Source of the DNA: Ailanthus altissimus
Lineage: Eukaryota; Streptophyta; Magnoliopsida; Sapindales; Simaroubaceae
Assembly (NCBI GenBank): GCA_946807835.1
Contig: OX327699.1
Coordinates: 22,122,014 to 22,186,013 of the forward strand
Length of the DNA stretch: 64,000 bases
Reading direction: 5' to 3'
The notes under the pieces were generated by a model, which did no database searches, had not been told where the DNA came from, and saw nothing but the letters and a program-made list of their open reading frames with translations. A program made the translations under genes and the position numbers. Numbering within the stretch: the stretch's first letter is position 1; each line of letters starts with the position of its first letter. Positions 1 through 13,340 of the stretch are shown here, piece after piece.

Positions 1-48
1 CTCACCTGTATATTTATATTTATTATTACTATTATTATAAATAAAGTG

Positions 49-215
49 ATACTACCTTCTCAAATAATATCTTAAAATTTTTTATTTTAAATAATATTTA
101 AATAATTATGAGTGATAAAATTATTTAATAATAATTTTAAAAATTATATTATTTCACTCTCTAATAATTACCACCTTAATTTAAAATATTATTTAAAAAT
201 ATAATATTATTTTAT
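49..215. repeat. AT-rich foldback MITE-like element, copy 1
   Basis: AT-rich non-coding segment whose two ends are roughly inverted copies of one another: runs of the form AAATAATATTTAAA near the left, and their complement near the right. Two similar segments occur at 1151-1302 and 34946-35130, which points to a small non-autonomous element family rather than chance AT-richness. No ORF. Superfamily unknown; boundaries approximate. Confidence 0.4.
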
Positions 216-281
216 TATTATAATTATTGTTCTCTCCTGAAAATTCCCCTCTTCCTACCCTTAGATCTAAGAGTTTAGAAT

Positions 282-1095
282 TCAATCAAGACAAATCCGG
301 GAGCAATAGCCAATAGGCTTGAACCCGACAGAGCAACAGAACCGGTTTGGATACGAGGAATCTAGACGGCTAATAATAAAATATTTTCGGCATATGCTAA
401 CCCTAATACGATTATGGTCAAGCGGGGACTGACTATATTTCACAACTTTGTTATGGGAGTTATACGTCAATATCAAACCAGTAAGGGAGAGCCGTTCGAA
501 ATCTGACCCGAGCCAACCAAAATAAGCATCGCTTGAACCAAAAACGCCGGTGAAGACAAACCCAAAGAATATGCTTAGCACATCAAAAATGACATCTGAC
601 ATGGGGTAAGAATGGGAACAAAAAATCTGTAGAAAGATATTTAGCGTATGTCAGAGGGGCAATATGAAGATACCTGACGTGTGTCAAAAGTACAACAAAA
701 AATATCCGGTGCAAGACAGAAATACTGCAGAAAAAAATCTTTAAAAAATTCTTGAAAGGCTATCACTATAAAAAAAAAAAAGACATGACAGAGGACAATA
801 AAAAAATTTCTATAGAACATAAAGAGGAAAAAAAAGAGAAAAATAGTATCCTTCGTCGCTAGAAGAACATCTTATTTCTAGTTTGTCATTTTTTTAAGAG
901 AGAAAAATTTCATTTTCTGACTTAAGTATCGAAGTATTTTTGCTAAAATTCACCCCAACAAGATCATCTTTGAGTTTGTGTGTGTGTTGTCATTGCAGGC
1001 CCATCTCCATTGTTCGTGAGAAATAAAAAATTCAAACTTGTACCTATTGATTTAATTCAGACAAGACTCAAAGTTCGATTCTCCTTCAACAAACT
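282..1095 (+). mobile_element. Degenerate LTR-like relic (probable LTR retrotransposon remnant)
   Basis: The stretch is more GC-rich than its flanks on the left side. It carries a TATA-like CTATAAAAAA at about 763, an A/G-rich leader, and then CTGACTTAAGTATCG at 917-931. That last motif resembles the CTGACTTAAGCATCGGAG signature common near the downstream part of plant LTRs. It ends near a CA at about 1095. No retroviral ORF adjoins it. Part of it (about 600-750) is similar, in inverted orientation, to 10141-10232. Inference from motif resemblance only; the left boundary is uncertain. Confidence 0.4.
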
Positions 1096-1150
1096 TAAGA
1101 CTCATTAATCTAAAAAAATCACTTTTTCAAATCAACAATTATTATTAATG

Positions 1151-1302
1151 CTATTCAAATACACATTTTAAATAATATTTTAAATATTTTAATTTTAAAT
1201 TATTTAGTAATTATGAGTATAATGAATTGGAATGATGGATAATTTTAAAATTCTAATAATTACTTAATATATAATTTAAGATAAAAATAATAAAATATCA
1301 CT
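1151..1302. repeat. AT-rich foldback MITE-like element, copy 2
   Basis: Shares the same succession of AT-rich blocks as 49-215 and 34946-35130 (AAATAATATTTTAAAT, then GTAATTATGAGT, then an inverted AT-rich end). It is more diverged than the other two. It lies just downstream of the LTR-like relic. No coding potential. Confidence 0.35.
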
Positions 1303-1309
1303 TGCTAAG

Positions 1310-2464
1310 TGTTTCATTACTCTTATTACTATTATATGAATCAGTCTCTTATGTTTCCAAGAAGCAAACAGAAAATAAGAAAGAAAAAAAGGATAATGAA
1401 TCTAGAAAGAATACCGGAGAGGGATAGTTCGTGGGAGCCCAAGAGAAGGGACTTTGACTTCATAAAATTTAGAGGATTAGATGCTTGTTTTCTTCGGTAC
1501 TGAAATGAGCACTTGTTGTTGTAGTACTAGTGCTAGCGCTATTGTTGTTGCATGAATAGGTGTAGATTTTAAGAGCAAAAGCAAGGGAGTTGATAGGGAG
1601 AAGAGGCAAGAATCATCAGCTGCCATCGCTTCTTCTGCATTGTCATCCACGCGCTTGATTGCTTACCCATTCTTTAACTTCGTATATTGAGCTTCTCTTC
1701 TCTGTCTCCGGTTTTGTTGCAGATCACAGACGTTTTAGGGCTTCAATTTAGACCGGTGTAAGTGTCCGAATGTTTCGGAGATCTAATCTCGACTCCACAG
1801 TCCACACTGATCTCTTGCTAATTATGAAAGAGAATCTTTAAATTTTAAAATCTGTCTTTTCCTTGCTGGGTATCAGTATCACTTTCGCGGATACGTTGAG
1901 GAAGACGACGATAATTAAATCATTTGGCAAGGAAAATTATGGCGGATAATAATAAATTAACTTTAATTAATATTTTAAACTATGACTAATTTAAAATATT
2001 AGAACCTGTTAATTTCAATATATAGATTGCACGGAGTCATAGGTGTTGATTTTGATCAATTCCATTCTCAGAAATAGTAATATTAATGAATATTTCAAAC
2101 GTTGAGAGAGTCCCAAATCAATTAGATTCGAGATTAATTGCCATTATATGTGTTTTAGTAGGTTCACTCATCATGGTCTTAGAATTGGGCTTTTGGTGTC
2201 CGTATTTTAGCCCGCCTAATAAATTACCATTTTTAAAAGTATCTTGGTAAATTACATTTACTTCCAACGGATTGGGGAATGCGAGTCATGGGATATGGTT
2301 TTTCATCATGTGTTATGAACTACAAGACTCGCTTCATTTCCAAACGTAACAATCACTACAAAGTCTTGGGGTAACCAGAGGTTTGATACAGGAGATATAG
2401 AAGAAAGCATAACGATACTTGAATAATCGTTAACATTAACCCAGTGGCATGTATAATTAGTTTC
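1310..2464. other. Intergenic; no supported gene, plus peroxidase 3' flank
   Basis: No ORF here has family resemblance. A splice-like GTTTTGTTGCAG followed by a short open stretch ending in a stop (about 1711-1761) could be a gene fragment, but nothing recognisable surrounds it. The right end, from about 2300, probably includes the 3' UTR of the minus-strand peroxidase, whose stop codon is at 2465-2467. Confidence 0.4.
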
Positions 2465-3981
<1,517 letters not shown>

Positions 3982-4044
3982 TGATGATTGAAATTCTCAG
4001 TAGTCTGTCTCTATATGTTGTTCATTGCTTGGTCTTGGGGCTTT

Positions 4045-4054
4045 TATATTTATA
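4045..4054 (-). promoter_or_regulatory. TATA box of the peroxidase gene
   Basis: On the minus strand the sequence reads TATAAATATA, 64-73 bp upstream of the peroxidase ATG at 3981. It is a close match to the plant TATA consensus and would place transcription start near 4015-4020, giving a short 5' UTR of about 35 nt. Start site inferred. Confidence 0.6.
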
Positions 4055-4968
4055 GCAAGAAAAATCAACTCTCTCTCTCTACCAAATCCTCTCATGAATA
4101 CCTAATATGAGGAGCTGTGACTATGCCAACTTCTTGTCCGCATACCACTTTATGCATTTGATTTGATTATCCTTGTATAAAGAGAGAGAGGTGTTTCTGT
4201 TCTACCCACTCCAAGTACAAACTAGAGTGCTTTCAGTTTACGGATTCCGGTTTCTTTTATCTTTTGATTCTTATGAGGGGATCTTTCTTAGTAAAATACT
4301 AAAATGATGATTAGTTAGATAAGCTAGTGAAAATTAGAATATAAGGTTTAAAGCTAAAAGCCCAGCTAAACCGATATATAGTAGTGACTAACCTTCATAT
4401 ATAAAAAAAGTGAACTCCTCACAAAATTTCTGATATTGAATCGTGTTACAATGGTAAGACCCATTCAAAAGTCAGGGTTGCTAACCTGGTACCATAAGAA
4501 ATCTGAACCACTTATTACTCTACACGTATCATTAAATGTATTGAGATAGATCATGTACAAAGGTCCAACTTCTAACACTGGCTCAATAATGGAGATGGTC
4601 CTGCAGACCCAGAAGGAGACCACATATGGAGCTATAAATGGGTTTTAGCCCACTTGACCCTCGGTTTTCTTATATATGCATCCCCCCTAATAATTAGTTC
4701 AAGCAGCAAACTGTGCTATGTACACATTTTAATTAATACTGTGATTAAAGAGTTGATTGTGCTATATACATAAAACCCTTTGATGGTCAAAATACAAGAG
4801 CAGAAGTGTCGAACTGCTGATAGCTGAACATTTTCTCTCCCTCGGGAAAAAAGGAAAAAATTTAATTCACTTTGCCAGTAGGCTGTGAGATTTTATACTT
4901 ACATGACAAAGAATAGTATAGTAACAAATAAAATATTTTAAATAAAAGTCGCTCAAAAGTTGGGGTCA
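4055..4968. other. Intergenic: peroxidase promoter and HflX 3' flank
   Basis: About 0.9 kb between two minus-strand genes. The left part is the proximal promoter of the peroxidase, including a CT/GA-rich tract at about 4070-4081. The part near 4850-4968 is expected to hold the HflX 3' UTR. No additional gene seen. Confidence 0.5.
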
Positions 4969-7900
4969 CTATGTACACATCTGCCTCAATGGTGTCAGCA
5001 TCCTTGCAAAACGAAGGGGAACATGTGCCTTCACCAATGTTCCATTCTCTGTATATTCCTGAACAAGAAAACAAACATATTTGGAATAATAAGCAAAGCG
5101 ATAGTCAATTCCTTCTATGAATAAAAGAAAATAAAATCAACTAACGAGCTAGTGAATACTTACAGTTCTCTCCACCATTCCAACCTGGTGTATGGTATTG
5201 AGAAGCTCCCCTTTGTCAAATGGAACCAATGCTTCCACCCAGACCATAGAATCCTGGTCATGAACATTATGCTTAATATCAGGATGAATATAGGTCAAGG
5301 ACACTGCAGTTTGAAGTACACTTGATACCTTTAATTTTTCCTGAACTGCACTGCAGAATTCATCTAATCCATCACCAGTCAAAGCAGATATACAAACGAC
5401 ATCTTCTCTTTTCTTTGCTTCCAACTTGAGCTTTTGGTGATCACTAACCCTATCAAACTGCCCCAGCAACAGCAAAATCTCACAAGTGTCACATAAAGTT
5501 GATATGGATGAGCTCAGACAAGTTTAAAATCCAAAACAATAAAATGTAGAAACCTGTACCTTATTCCAGACGATTAACTTTGGAATTGATGACACATCAA
5601 GTTCTGATAGAACTTTGTCCACAGCATCTATCTGTTGCTCTGCTAGGGGATGGCTGCACTTGACAATGGTGTACTATAAGATCCCACTGTTTTTTACAAT
5701 CATCAAACTTAGGTTCCAAATTAGAGGTTGATATTATCATACCTGATATCCACTACATGCACCAAAAGTGATGACTCTGATATCTCCTCCAGAGTTGCTC
5801 TGAAAGCAGCAACCTGTGAGTAGTCAACAGAGATGAGAAAAATTTTGGCCTTCACTTGATAGAAGGGTTTAACCATTCATAATCAACAAAAGCCTCTTCT
5901 TTGATGGTGCAGCAAATAGTAATTGGAAGTAAAGGAAATCAATGCAGAAGGAACAGCACCCTAATATAAAACATGACAAGAGAGCTGAGAAGTTAAGTGC
6001 CTCACCAGTGTCGTTGGTAATTTTTGGATAAAACCGACAGTATCTGTAAGAAGAAACTCCCGCCCGTTTTTCATCTAGACAACAGACAAACAAAATAAGC
6101 ACCTAATATTTGCACAAACATAAGTTAAATTGCACAAACTCATTTCAGTAAATCCTTCTGTCAATGCTATATAAACTGAAATATGGGATTTCTTTTTCCT
6201 CTAGAAAAAAGGATCTTATTTCAGATCGTAGCATAAAAATGCAAGTTATGCTCCGCAACCTTATTTCCGAGGTCCTAAAATTTTGAAATCAACAAATTGG
6301 TCTGGCTTTTTTATATGAGGCCTAAACTCTGTATGGCAGAACTAAAAATACTTCATTGTCAGCAGAAATCAAAGATGGTATAACATGTTGAAGATATGAT
6401 TTGAAGAACAGAATACTGTTTGCTGCTTGTAAACAAATTAAAATTATATCAAATTTGCTCTAACTTCAGAAGTGAATAGAAAATAGATTACTTCAGAAAG
6501 ATGTTGCAAAAATAAATTTCTAATACATCTAGCTCTCACCTGAACCCTTCTTGTAGTTGGATCAAGGGTCGCAAATAACTGATCCTCAGCAAGGACATTA
6601 GCTCCCGTCAATCGATTTAAAAGTGTACTCTTTCCAGCATTTGTATACCCAACCTAAAATGTTGTCAAACAAATTACAACTCAACAAGCATAACAATAAA
6701 CCAGTAATACTGAAAACAAAAAAATTCATATGTTCATTTACCAATGACACTACAGGGACAGGCACAGAAAAACGCCGGTTCCGGTATTGCTTTCGATGTT
6801 TTCTAACAGATTCTAGCTCTTTTTTGAGAACCCCGATCTAGCAAACAATTTCTCAGAAGACTTAGGCCAAATTTAATTTCTACAGAAATAAAAAGAACAT
6901 GAACTTTACAGGATAAAATGTTATACATAACTATAAAGTCCACAATACAAAAGAGGTACTGTAACGTATATGTTAAAGGCTGTAGAAGAGAAGTGGCTTA
7001 CTTGCGTACGTAAGATACGTTTGTCCACTTCAATTTGTTTCTCTCCCATACCCTTCACCTGTCCTCCTGCTTGACGTTCAAGGTGAGTCCACATCTTAGT
7101 TAGTCGGGGTAACTGGTATTCCATTTGTGCCAAGGCAACCTAGAAAATTGTATCTTGTGAGTCTGAATGAATAGAAAATTGTACTTTTATCAAAGGCATC
7201 ATTCAAGCTTAGAACTTTTCAAGAACTTGAAGTTATGCATGGGTAAGACCTCCAAAAAAATGTAACTAGGAAGTTAGTCATCACATATATAGATAGTTCT
7301 ATTCACATATATAGATATATAGATAGAACTTACCTGCAGAGCTGCCTCATGTGTTGCTGCTCGCTGATTGAAAATATCCAGGATAAGAGCAGTGCGGTCA
7401 CAAACTCTAACATCTCCACCAAAAGCCTTCTCTAAATTGCGCAACTGCCTAATATGATTTAAGCAAAACATAAATTACATGCTTCTAATTGAGAGATCTC
7501 GTGCAATGTATCTGATGCAAAGTGCAGATGTAGATGAAGTTGGAAAAGGAACTCTCCAGACAGCTGCCAAGTGATAAAGCAGAAACAGGACAAGATTATT
7601 TCTAAATCTATTCTTTTGTCAATAAGCAAGAGAGTTAAAGTAGCAACGTTACCTACACAGACAATAAGTTAAATACGGCCATACAACAAAAAATAAAATT
7701 CGCAATAACTTCAAGGAAACAAGCACTCCAAATCGATAATGTAAGTATGAAACCAGGCCTGTGAATCAACTTCAGTTGCAACTGATGTTGACTGGGAATA
7801 TATAATTGTTTCCCCACGGACCATGCAAATGAATAAGGTTAAAATGGCTAAAATTTGAAAAACAGTGAAAAATCACAACCTAGGCCCTAGATAAAGGATA

Positions 7901-9415
7901 TCTTTTTCTTGTTAAAATCTTTAAAACGTTATTAGGATTCCTGCACACAAGGTAAATTCTGTAGTGCAATAACAAATGAAAATAGATGCATAAAACAAGT
8001 ACCAATGAAAATGGAAGAAACAATATTGGAAAAATATTTCATTCATGAAATGTAATGTGAACAAGAAGCAAGTCTTGAGAGGTAACCATCAATTCGTACA
8101 AACCTTACCCTGCTGAAAGCTCATCATCGAATATCACAGTCTCAACACCTAGTGCATGAATTGCACTCTTAATTTCTGCGACCTTGCCAGATCCAATATA
8201 TGTCCTCGGGTTCGGAGAAGTTAACCTGCATTTTAAGTCAAATGAACAACAGCCTGGGTGACTCCTTTATATTGAAGAGAAATCTACTTGCTGAAGCAAT
8301 AAAGTACCAAAGGTGCTCACTTTTGATATGTGGAATCCACAACCATTAGTCCAGCAGTGTCCGCCAGCTGAGCCAGTTCCTTGAGCGACTCCTCTATCCC
8401 AAACAAATTTTCCATATCACCTTTGCGCTCAACACCCACAAGGTATGCTTTTTCTTCAAAAACCTGAAGCGAGAAATCACTCCAATTTTACTCTTGGAGC
8501 TTAGTAAACAGAATAACAAAAATGAAAGGAAAAAGAAGCCCCAACTCAGTAATACCGGATAAAAAAACCCAAAAAATTCAATGGGTGATAATTGCGCTGT
8601 ATAATTATTGTACTCACAATCAATACCATCATCATATTATGCTAAGCAGGTACAATCAAAACCAGCCTTGCCAGATTGAAACTTACACATGGATGTTATT
8701 AGAGCGTATACTAGTAACTGCTCCTTCTAAATTTTCATGCACTCAAGTATGTCAAACCCACATTCTACCCACTTATTTTGCGATAGAATTTACTTGCATG
8801 GCCTCCGCTATTCCAATCTCACATTGTTGCTGGTACTCAAAAACTTACAAACCAAATATTATCCCAACAAAATTTTGACCAAAAGACTACATTTTATCTT
8901 CAACAATTCAAGGCTAAACATTATATAGTCCCAGAAAGAGATTACTCAAGTAAAGACATAATCAACACTACAAACATAAATCAATTTAAACAATTTGTGA
9001 TTAGCAATAAAAAGCTCACTCAGTCAAAACTCACCTCCTTTCCATTTCGCAGCTTGAACCTATTTTCGAATTTGTCGTCATCATCATCTTTCTTCTTCTT
9101 AACTTTATATGACGAAGACCTTGGCGTTTTAGCATTTGATTCAGTGCCTGCGACTCCATTGAAGACCTTATCAACCTCTTCTTTAGTGTCAATTACCGGA
9201 CTCGGCAAAGAAACGCCGGTGTCAGGTAACGAAACTTCCAGTCCTTGTTCAATAGCCCTAGAGATACATCTCGACGAACTGCTTGTTCGTCTAGTTAAAT
9301 TAAAATGAAAGTTTGATCGATTAGGGTTTGTAATCCATTGAAAATTGGGTTCGTGAATTTGAAGTGAAGTTCGAGCGACAGAACAGAAGCATAAGCTCAT
9401 AATGAAACTCTGCAA
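4969..9415 (-). CDS. HFLX: Chloroplast-type GTPase HflX (12 exons)
   Basis: Translational GTPase of the HflX family; bacterial HflX binds the large ribosomal subunit and splits stalled ribosomes. A plastid location is inferred from the Ser/Arg-rich N-terminus. Exons: 9415-9035, 8463-8321, 8225-8109, 7448-7334, 7139-7002, 6837-6742, 6653-6540, 6074-6006, 5813-5743, 5653-5560, 5457-5164, 5058-4969. They give 573 aa. After the transit-like region comes the HflX N-domain ([13 protein letters not shown], then [17 protein letters not shown]), a helical linker rich in RQAGGQ and KQIEVDKR, and the G domain: G1 GYTNAGKST (332-340), G3 DTVGF (379-383), G4 NKFD (445-448) and G5 SAL (470-472). Most introns split the G-domain motifs from one another. 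The closest recalled relative is Arabidopsis At5g57960. An alternative start is Met6. All exon joins keep frame. Confidence 0.92.
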
Positions 9416-9800
9416 GGTTCAACTCAACATCTAAGTTCAATCCTATCGTCTGTGGACTCTAGTCTTGAAGCAAGCTCCAAATAATTGGGTAATCCCAATA
9501 ATATGCTAAGGTCTAAGAATATTAGATAAGTATGCCTAATAGCCTTACGAAATGACAAAACTGTACCCGATACAATTTCAAGATTACCTTCGAAAATTTT
9601 CTAAATTATAAACCGCCATTTGAAGATCTCCCAGTCACTCGATAATAACTCTATTGAGTACTGTTATATTTATTAAATACTAGTCAATTTTTTTAATTTT
9701 TATTGATAAAAAATATAATTCTTTAAATTAACAAATTTTAAATTTATTTATTAGCGAAAATCAATTCTTAAGCCTCGTTTTAATTGAACTTGTTTGCGTG
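9416..9800. other. HflX promoter and 5' UTR region
   Basis: Upstream flank of the minus-strand HflX gene. No clear TATA box, as is common for plant housekeeping and plastid-protein genes. No other gene recognised. Confidence 0.35.
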
Positions 9801-10740
9801 AGCTTGAATTTTTTTTTCCTTGTTGGTTATGGCGGGACCTGTAAAATACTAATACTATTATCGTGATGATCTCGTCAGGGTGAGTTTTGATAAAGAATCT
9901 CCGATATTTAAATTATAAAAAATATTTAAGACGAGGATCTTATGAGAAAAAGAGTACAAATGTGTTTAAAATAAAGAAAGGAAAACTTTTTTTTTTGTGT
10001 TCCTTTTCTGCTATTTTTTTTTAATTCTGTAGAACATTTTTTTGGGACAATTTTTCATCATCCTCTCTTATGTGTCTTTCTCTCTTTCTTATAATATCGA
10101 TTTTTTGAGGGATATTTTAGGTATTTTGCCTCTATTGTACTTCTTTCACATGTCATATATCATTCTGCAGATCTTCTGTCACGCCTCTGATCCTACTTCT
10201 GACATACGCCATGTATCTTTCTAACTTTCGTTTAAGCATATTCGTGACATATTCCTTATGCCTGTATTCGCCAATAGATTTTGTTAAGTGTGGGGCTAAG
10301 CTTGATCTGTCCGGGGGTCAACCCCCTGTTAGTCTCTTTCTATTTTGCTTGGTCGCGGCTAAGAGATGTCCCAAATGGCTGGTCTCTTGCCAACTATACT
10401 GGCTATGCCTGGTCGGCCAGTCCATTATAGAGCTGATTCAATTCCCTCGTTAATCTGTAGGTGTTTAGGCAAACCTACCAGGTTATTTTGTAAAGTGTAG
10501 TCTTGGTTACATCTTAGCCAGTTTTACTGAGCATGTGCTTTAGGTGGCCGATTAGGTTCTCCGAATTCAAGCAGGTACGACACTATCCCCTGATGGTTAT
10601 CGTTATAGGTCATTCTGCGGGGTGGGTTGTGTTAGGGTCGGTGCTTACGTATAATCCTTGAATGTACATATACTTGTGTATTTATACAAGTGTACATTCT
10701 CATTAAATCGATAATGTAGTAACCACTTATCCAACACTGA
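9800..10740. repeat. Repeat-derived segment with LTR-U3-like block
   Basis: Unlike its flanks, 10150-10640 is GC-richer and has no recognisable protein. Its 10141-10232 portion (TCTGACATACG followed by ATCTTTCTA) matches the reverse complement of about 600-750, so both come from one repeat family. An imperfect palindrome lies near 10661-10700 (GAATGTACA against TGTACATTC). Likely an old transposable element fragment; class uncertain. Confidence 0.35.
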
Positions 10741-13340
10741 AAAAGAATAAATATTTATATATATGTATAATATTCATAATTTATTTGTATGTGGATGATA
10801 CTTAATTTATGTATTATTATTAATATTGTTTGTGTAGATTAAGGACATACTATTAGTATTGGGTTTATTTGTAAAACTTTAGATTTATTTTAGGGACTAA
10901 ATTATAATACTTTAAAAATTTTGGGGGTTAATTTATAAATATTAAAAGTTAACCTCTTAGTATAAAAATATATATTTTAAACCCTAATTTACTCATTTTT
11001 GGGTTGAGCCACCCCTTTAAAGAGAGAAATAGAGGGGAGATAAAGAGAAAAAAAAAATAAGAAGAAATTAGAATTTTGAGTTTTAAGAGGTATATTATAA
11101 CTATTTCTCAATTTATTGGTGTTAATTAAGTTAATTTTTTTTAAATTTTTATTTCTTAAAATATGTACAATTGAGGACTTGATGTGGATTTTGTAAGAAA
11201 TATTGAGAATTGATGATGATTATGTAGATAACTTGATAAATTATGATGAATTTGCACAAATTCTACTTGATAGTCTCTTGATCCGAGAATTTTATAAATT
11301 CTTGTACTTCGATTTTGGTTTTAAATTTTTGAAATATGAAACTAAACATGTCTATAATCATTAGAGACTTTGAATCGATTAAAAAAATTAGAAATTGAAT
11401 TTTTAGTAAATTTACAAAAATAACCTTAAAATTCTAAAAAATTTCTCTGTTAACAGTATGATATAGTGAAAAATAATTTTTGATATGATAAATGATCTTC
11501 AAAAATTATTATTTTATGGAATATGATAAATTTATATGTCTACTATGATATAATCAGAATTGAGATTTTAGATTAATGTGGTTAAATTATTATGATTTTT
11601 AAAGTGTATCAGCTCATTGCAGTATTTGATTAACATATTTTTAAAGTTATGGAATAAAATAGTTTTAAAATACTTTTGATAGGGATTTTGAAGTAAGACA
11701 TTTATCATGAATTGAGATATGTGTCAAGAGTAATCCTGTTATAGTTTTATAATTTTTGAATTAGTATATAATTTTATAAATTTGGGAGACTGAATACTGT
11801 TCAGTAAATATCTTGATCCCGCTAGGATAATAATTTAGATTTAATAGTGTTTATGAAATGGATTGTGTATGAATTATGATATAATATTCATACATAAAGA
11901 GGATATATGAGTTAAGAAATATATGTTCTGATTTTGGAGCAATTGGACATCATTTGATGTATAAGAAAATTTTGTTAAGTGTAAGTGGTCAGAATAACAG
12001 GTTTTCAGAGACCAAGTAATTAGACAAATTCGATGTGATAAGTGTAATATGTGTAATTTTATAAACTATTTAAAGTGTTGTGGATGAATGTTGAGGCTTA
12101 TGAAAGGATTAATTTCTATTGATAGGTTAAGAAGAATTAAATCTTGTACCCGAAAGTGCTAAGAGGTAAGTATACTAGACTTTTACTGAAATCACAATAA
12201 ACATAATAATTATTTATGTATAATTTTGTAAATGTGTTTAGAAATATATTTATGTTACGCCAAAGTATATTTGATAGGAAATGTGAAATACATATGCTTA
12301 TGAATGTGAGCATTGACATTGAGCATGGACATACCTGTGTTTATGAAAGTAAACTTTTCAAAATGAAATGTATTTAACAAAGAAAACTTTTGAAGTAGAA
12401 AATGTTCATGAGGTACGTTTTGTGTTTTAAGGATGCTTGAACTCAGTGTTTACTTAGTAGACACCTTATGTGATTTGTGAAGCATTTATGTGTGGCTTTT
12501 CCTTTGGGATTGGTATATGTTATGTGTTTCGTATATAGGGAGGATCCTATTGGTACTTAAAAAAAAAGTGAGTCATCACATTTGTATGGTGGCGTATTAG
12601 TGTATGTGAGATGACTCACCGATGATCAGGGGTGAGGGTTTGGCTCTTACCTTTGAGCATAAGCATTATATATGTGTAATTTAAACCTCACTTGTGCTAT
12701 TCCTCTCATATGGTATGTCATCGACAGATGATATTTGGCACATTATGTGATATGTGATATGAAAGTCCTACTAATTAGTAGTTGAGTTATAGTATTTCTA
12801 CTATATGTTTTGAAAGAATGTGTAAACGCTTATCTGATTTATGATTTGATAAGATTGTGGTTTTGATTTATCACGGCATATCATACATATGCATTGTGTA
12901 TATATATGTATTTGTATTTTGATATATGAAAAACTAGTATGCTTACTGAGTTTTATACTCATTATAGTTTACGGTGATTTCAAGTAAGTAAGATACATGT
13001 GTGCTTAACAGATTTGGCAAGGCTTACGTTGTCCCTTAGGTTCCTTAAGTTGTTAGGTTGCTTAGTGTTTCATTTGTGGATACATAGTTTAAGATATTTT
13101 ATTTATCCCTATTGAATAAATACTTATGTATTATTTTATTAGGTGTGGTTGTATTTGGTTTATGTTTCACCAAGTATAGTCATGTGTTGATATTTGTATT
13201 GAACTTACTAGCAACTTGATAAGGATTCCTACGTTGAATTCAAGTCTGAAATTTTATGCAATATTAATTATAAGTGTACATTATTGAATGAGTGTAAGTT
13301 ATGTCATGTTTAAGATTTTTTGGGTTTAGGGCGTGACAGA
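10740..13340 (+). repeat. Probable long-LTR or retroelement relic, no coding capacity
   Basis: About 2.6 kb without any credible ORF. It ends in GGGTTTAGGGCGTGACAG at about 13323, a GGGCGTGACA-type ending typical of Ty3/gypsy long LTRs. Upstream is a stretch around 12930-12970 reading GCTTACTGAGTTTTATACTC, which also recalls such LTRs. Identification rests only on these motif resemblances; no partner LTR or internal domain was seen. Confidence 0.3.

Noticed and set aside
282..602. 106-codon minus-strand ORF
   Set aside because: Falls within the LTR-like relic; sequence is low in motif content and matches nothing recognised.
10042..10453. Two ORFs of 60 and 80 codons
   Set aside because: They overlap in different frames inside an LTR-like relic and resemble no protein.
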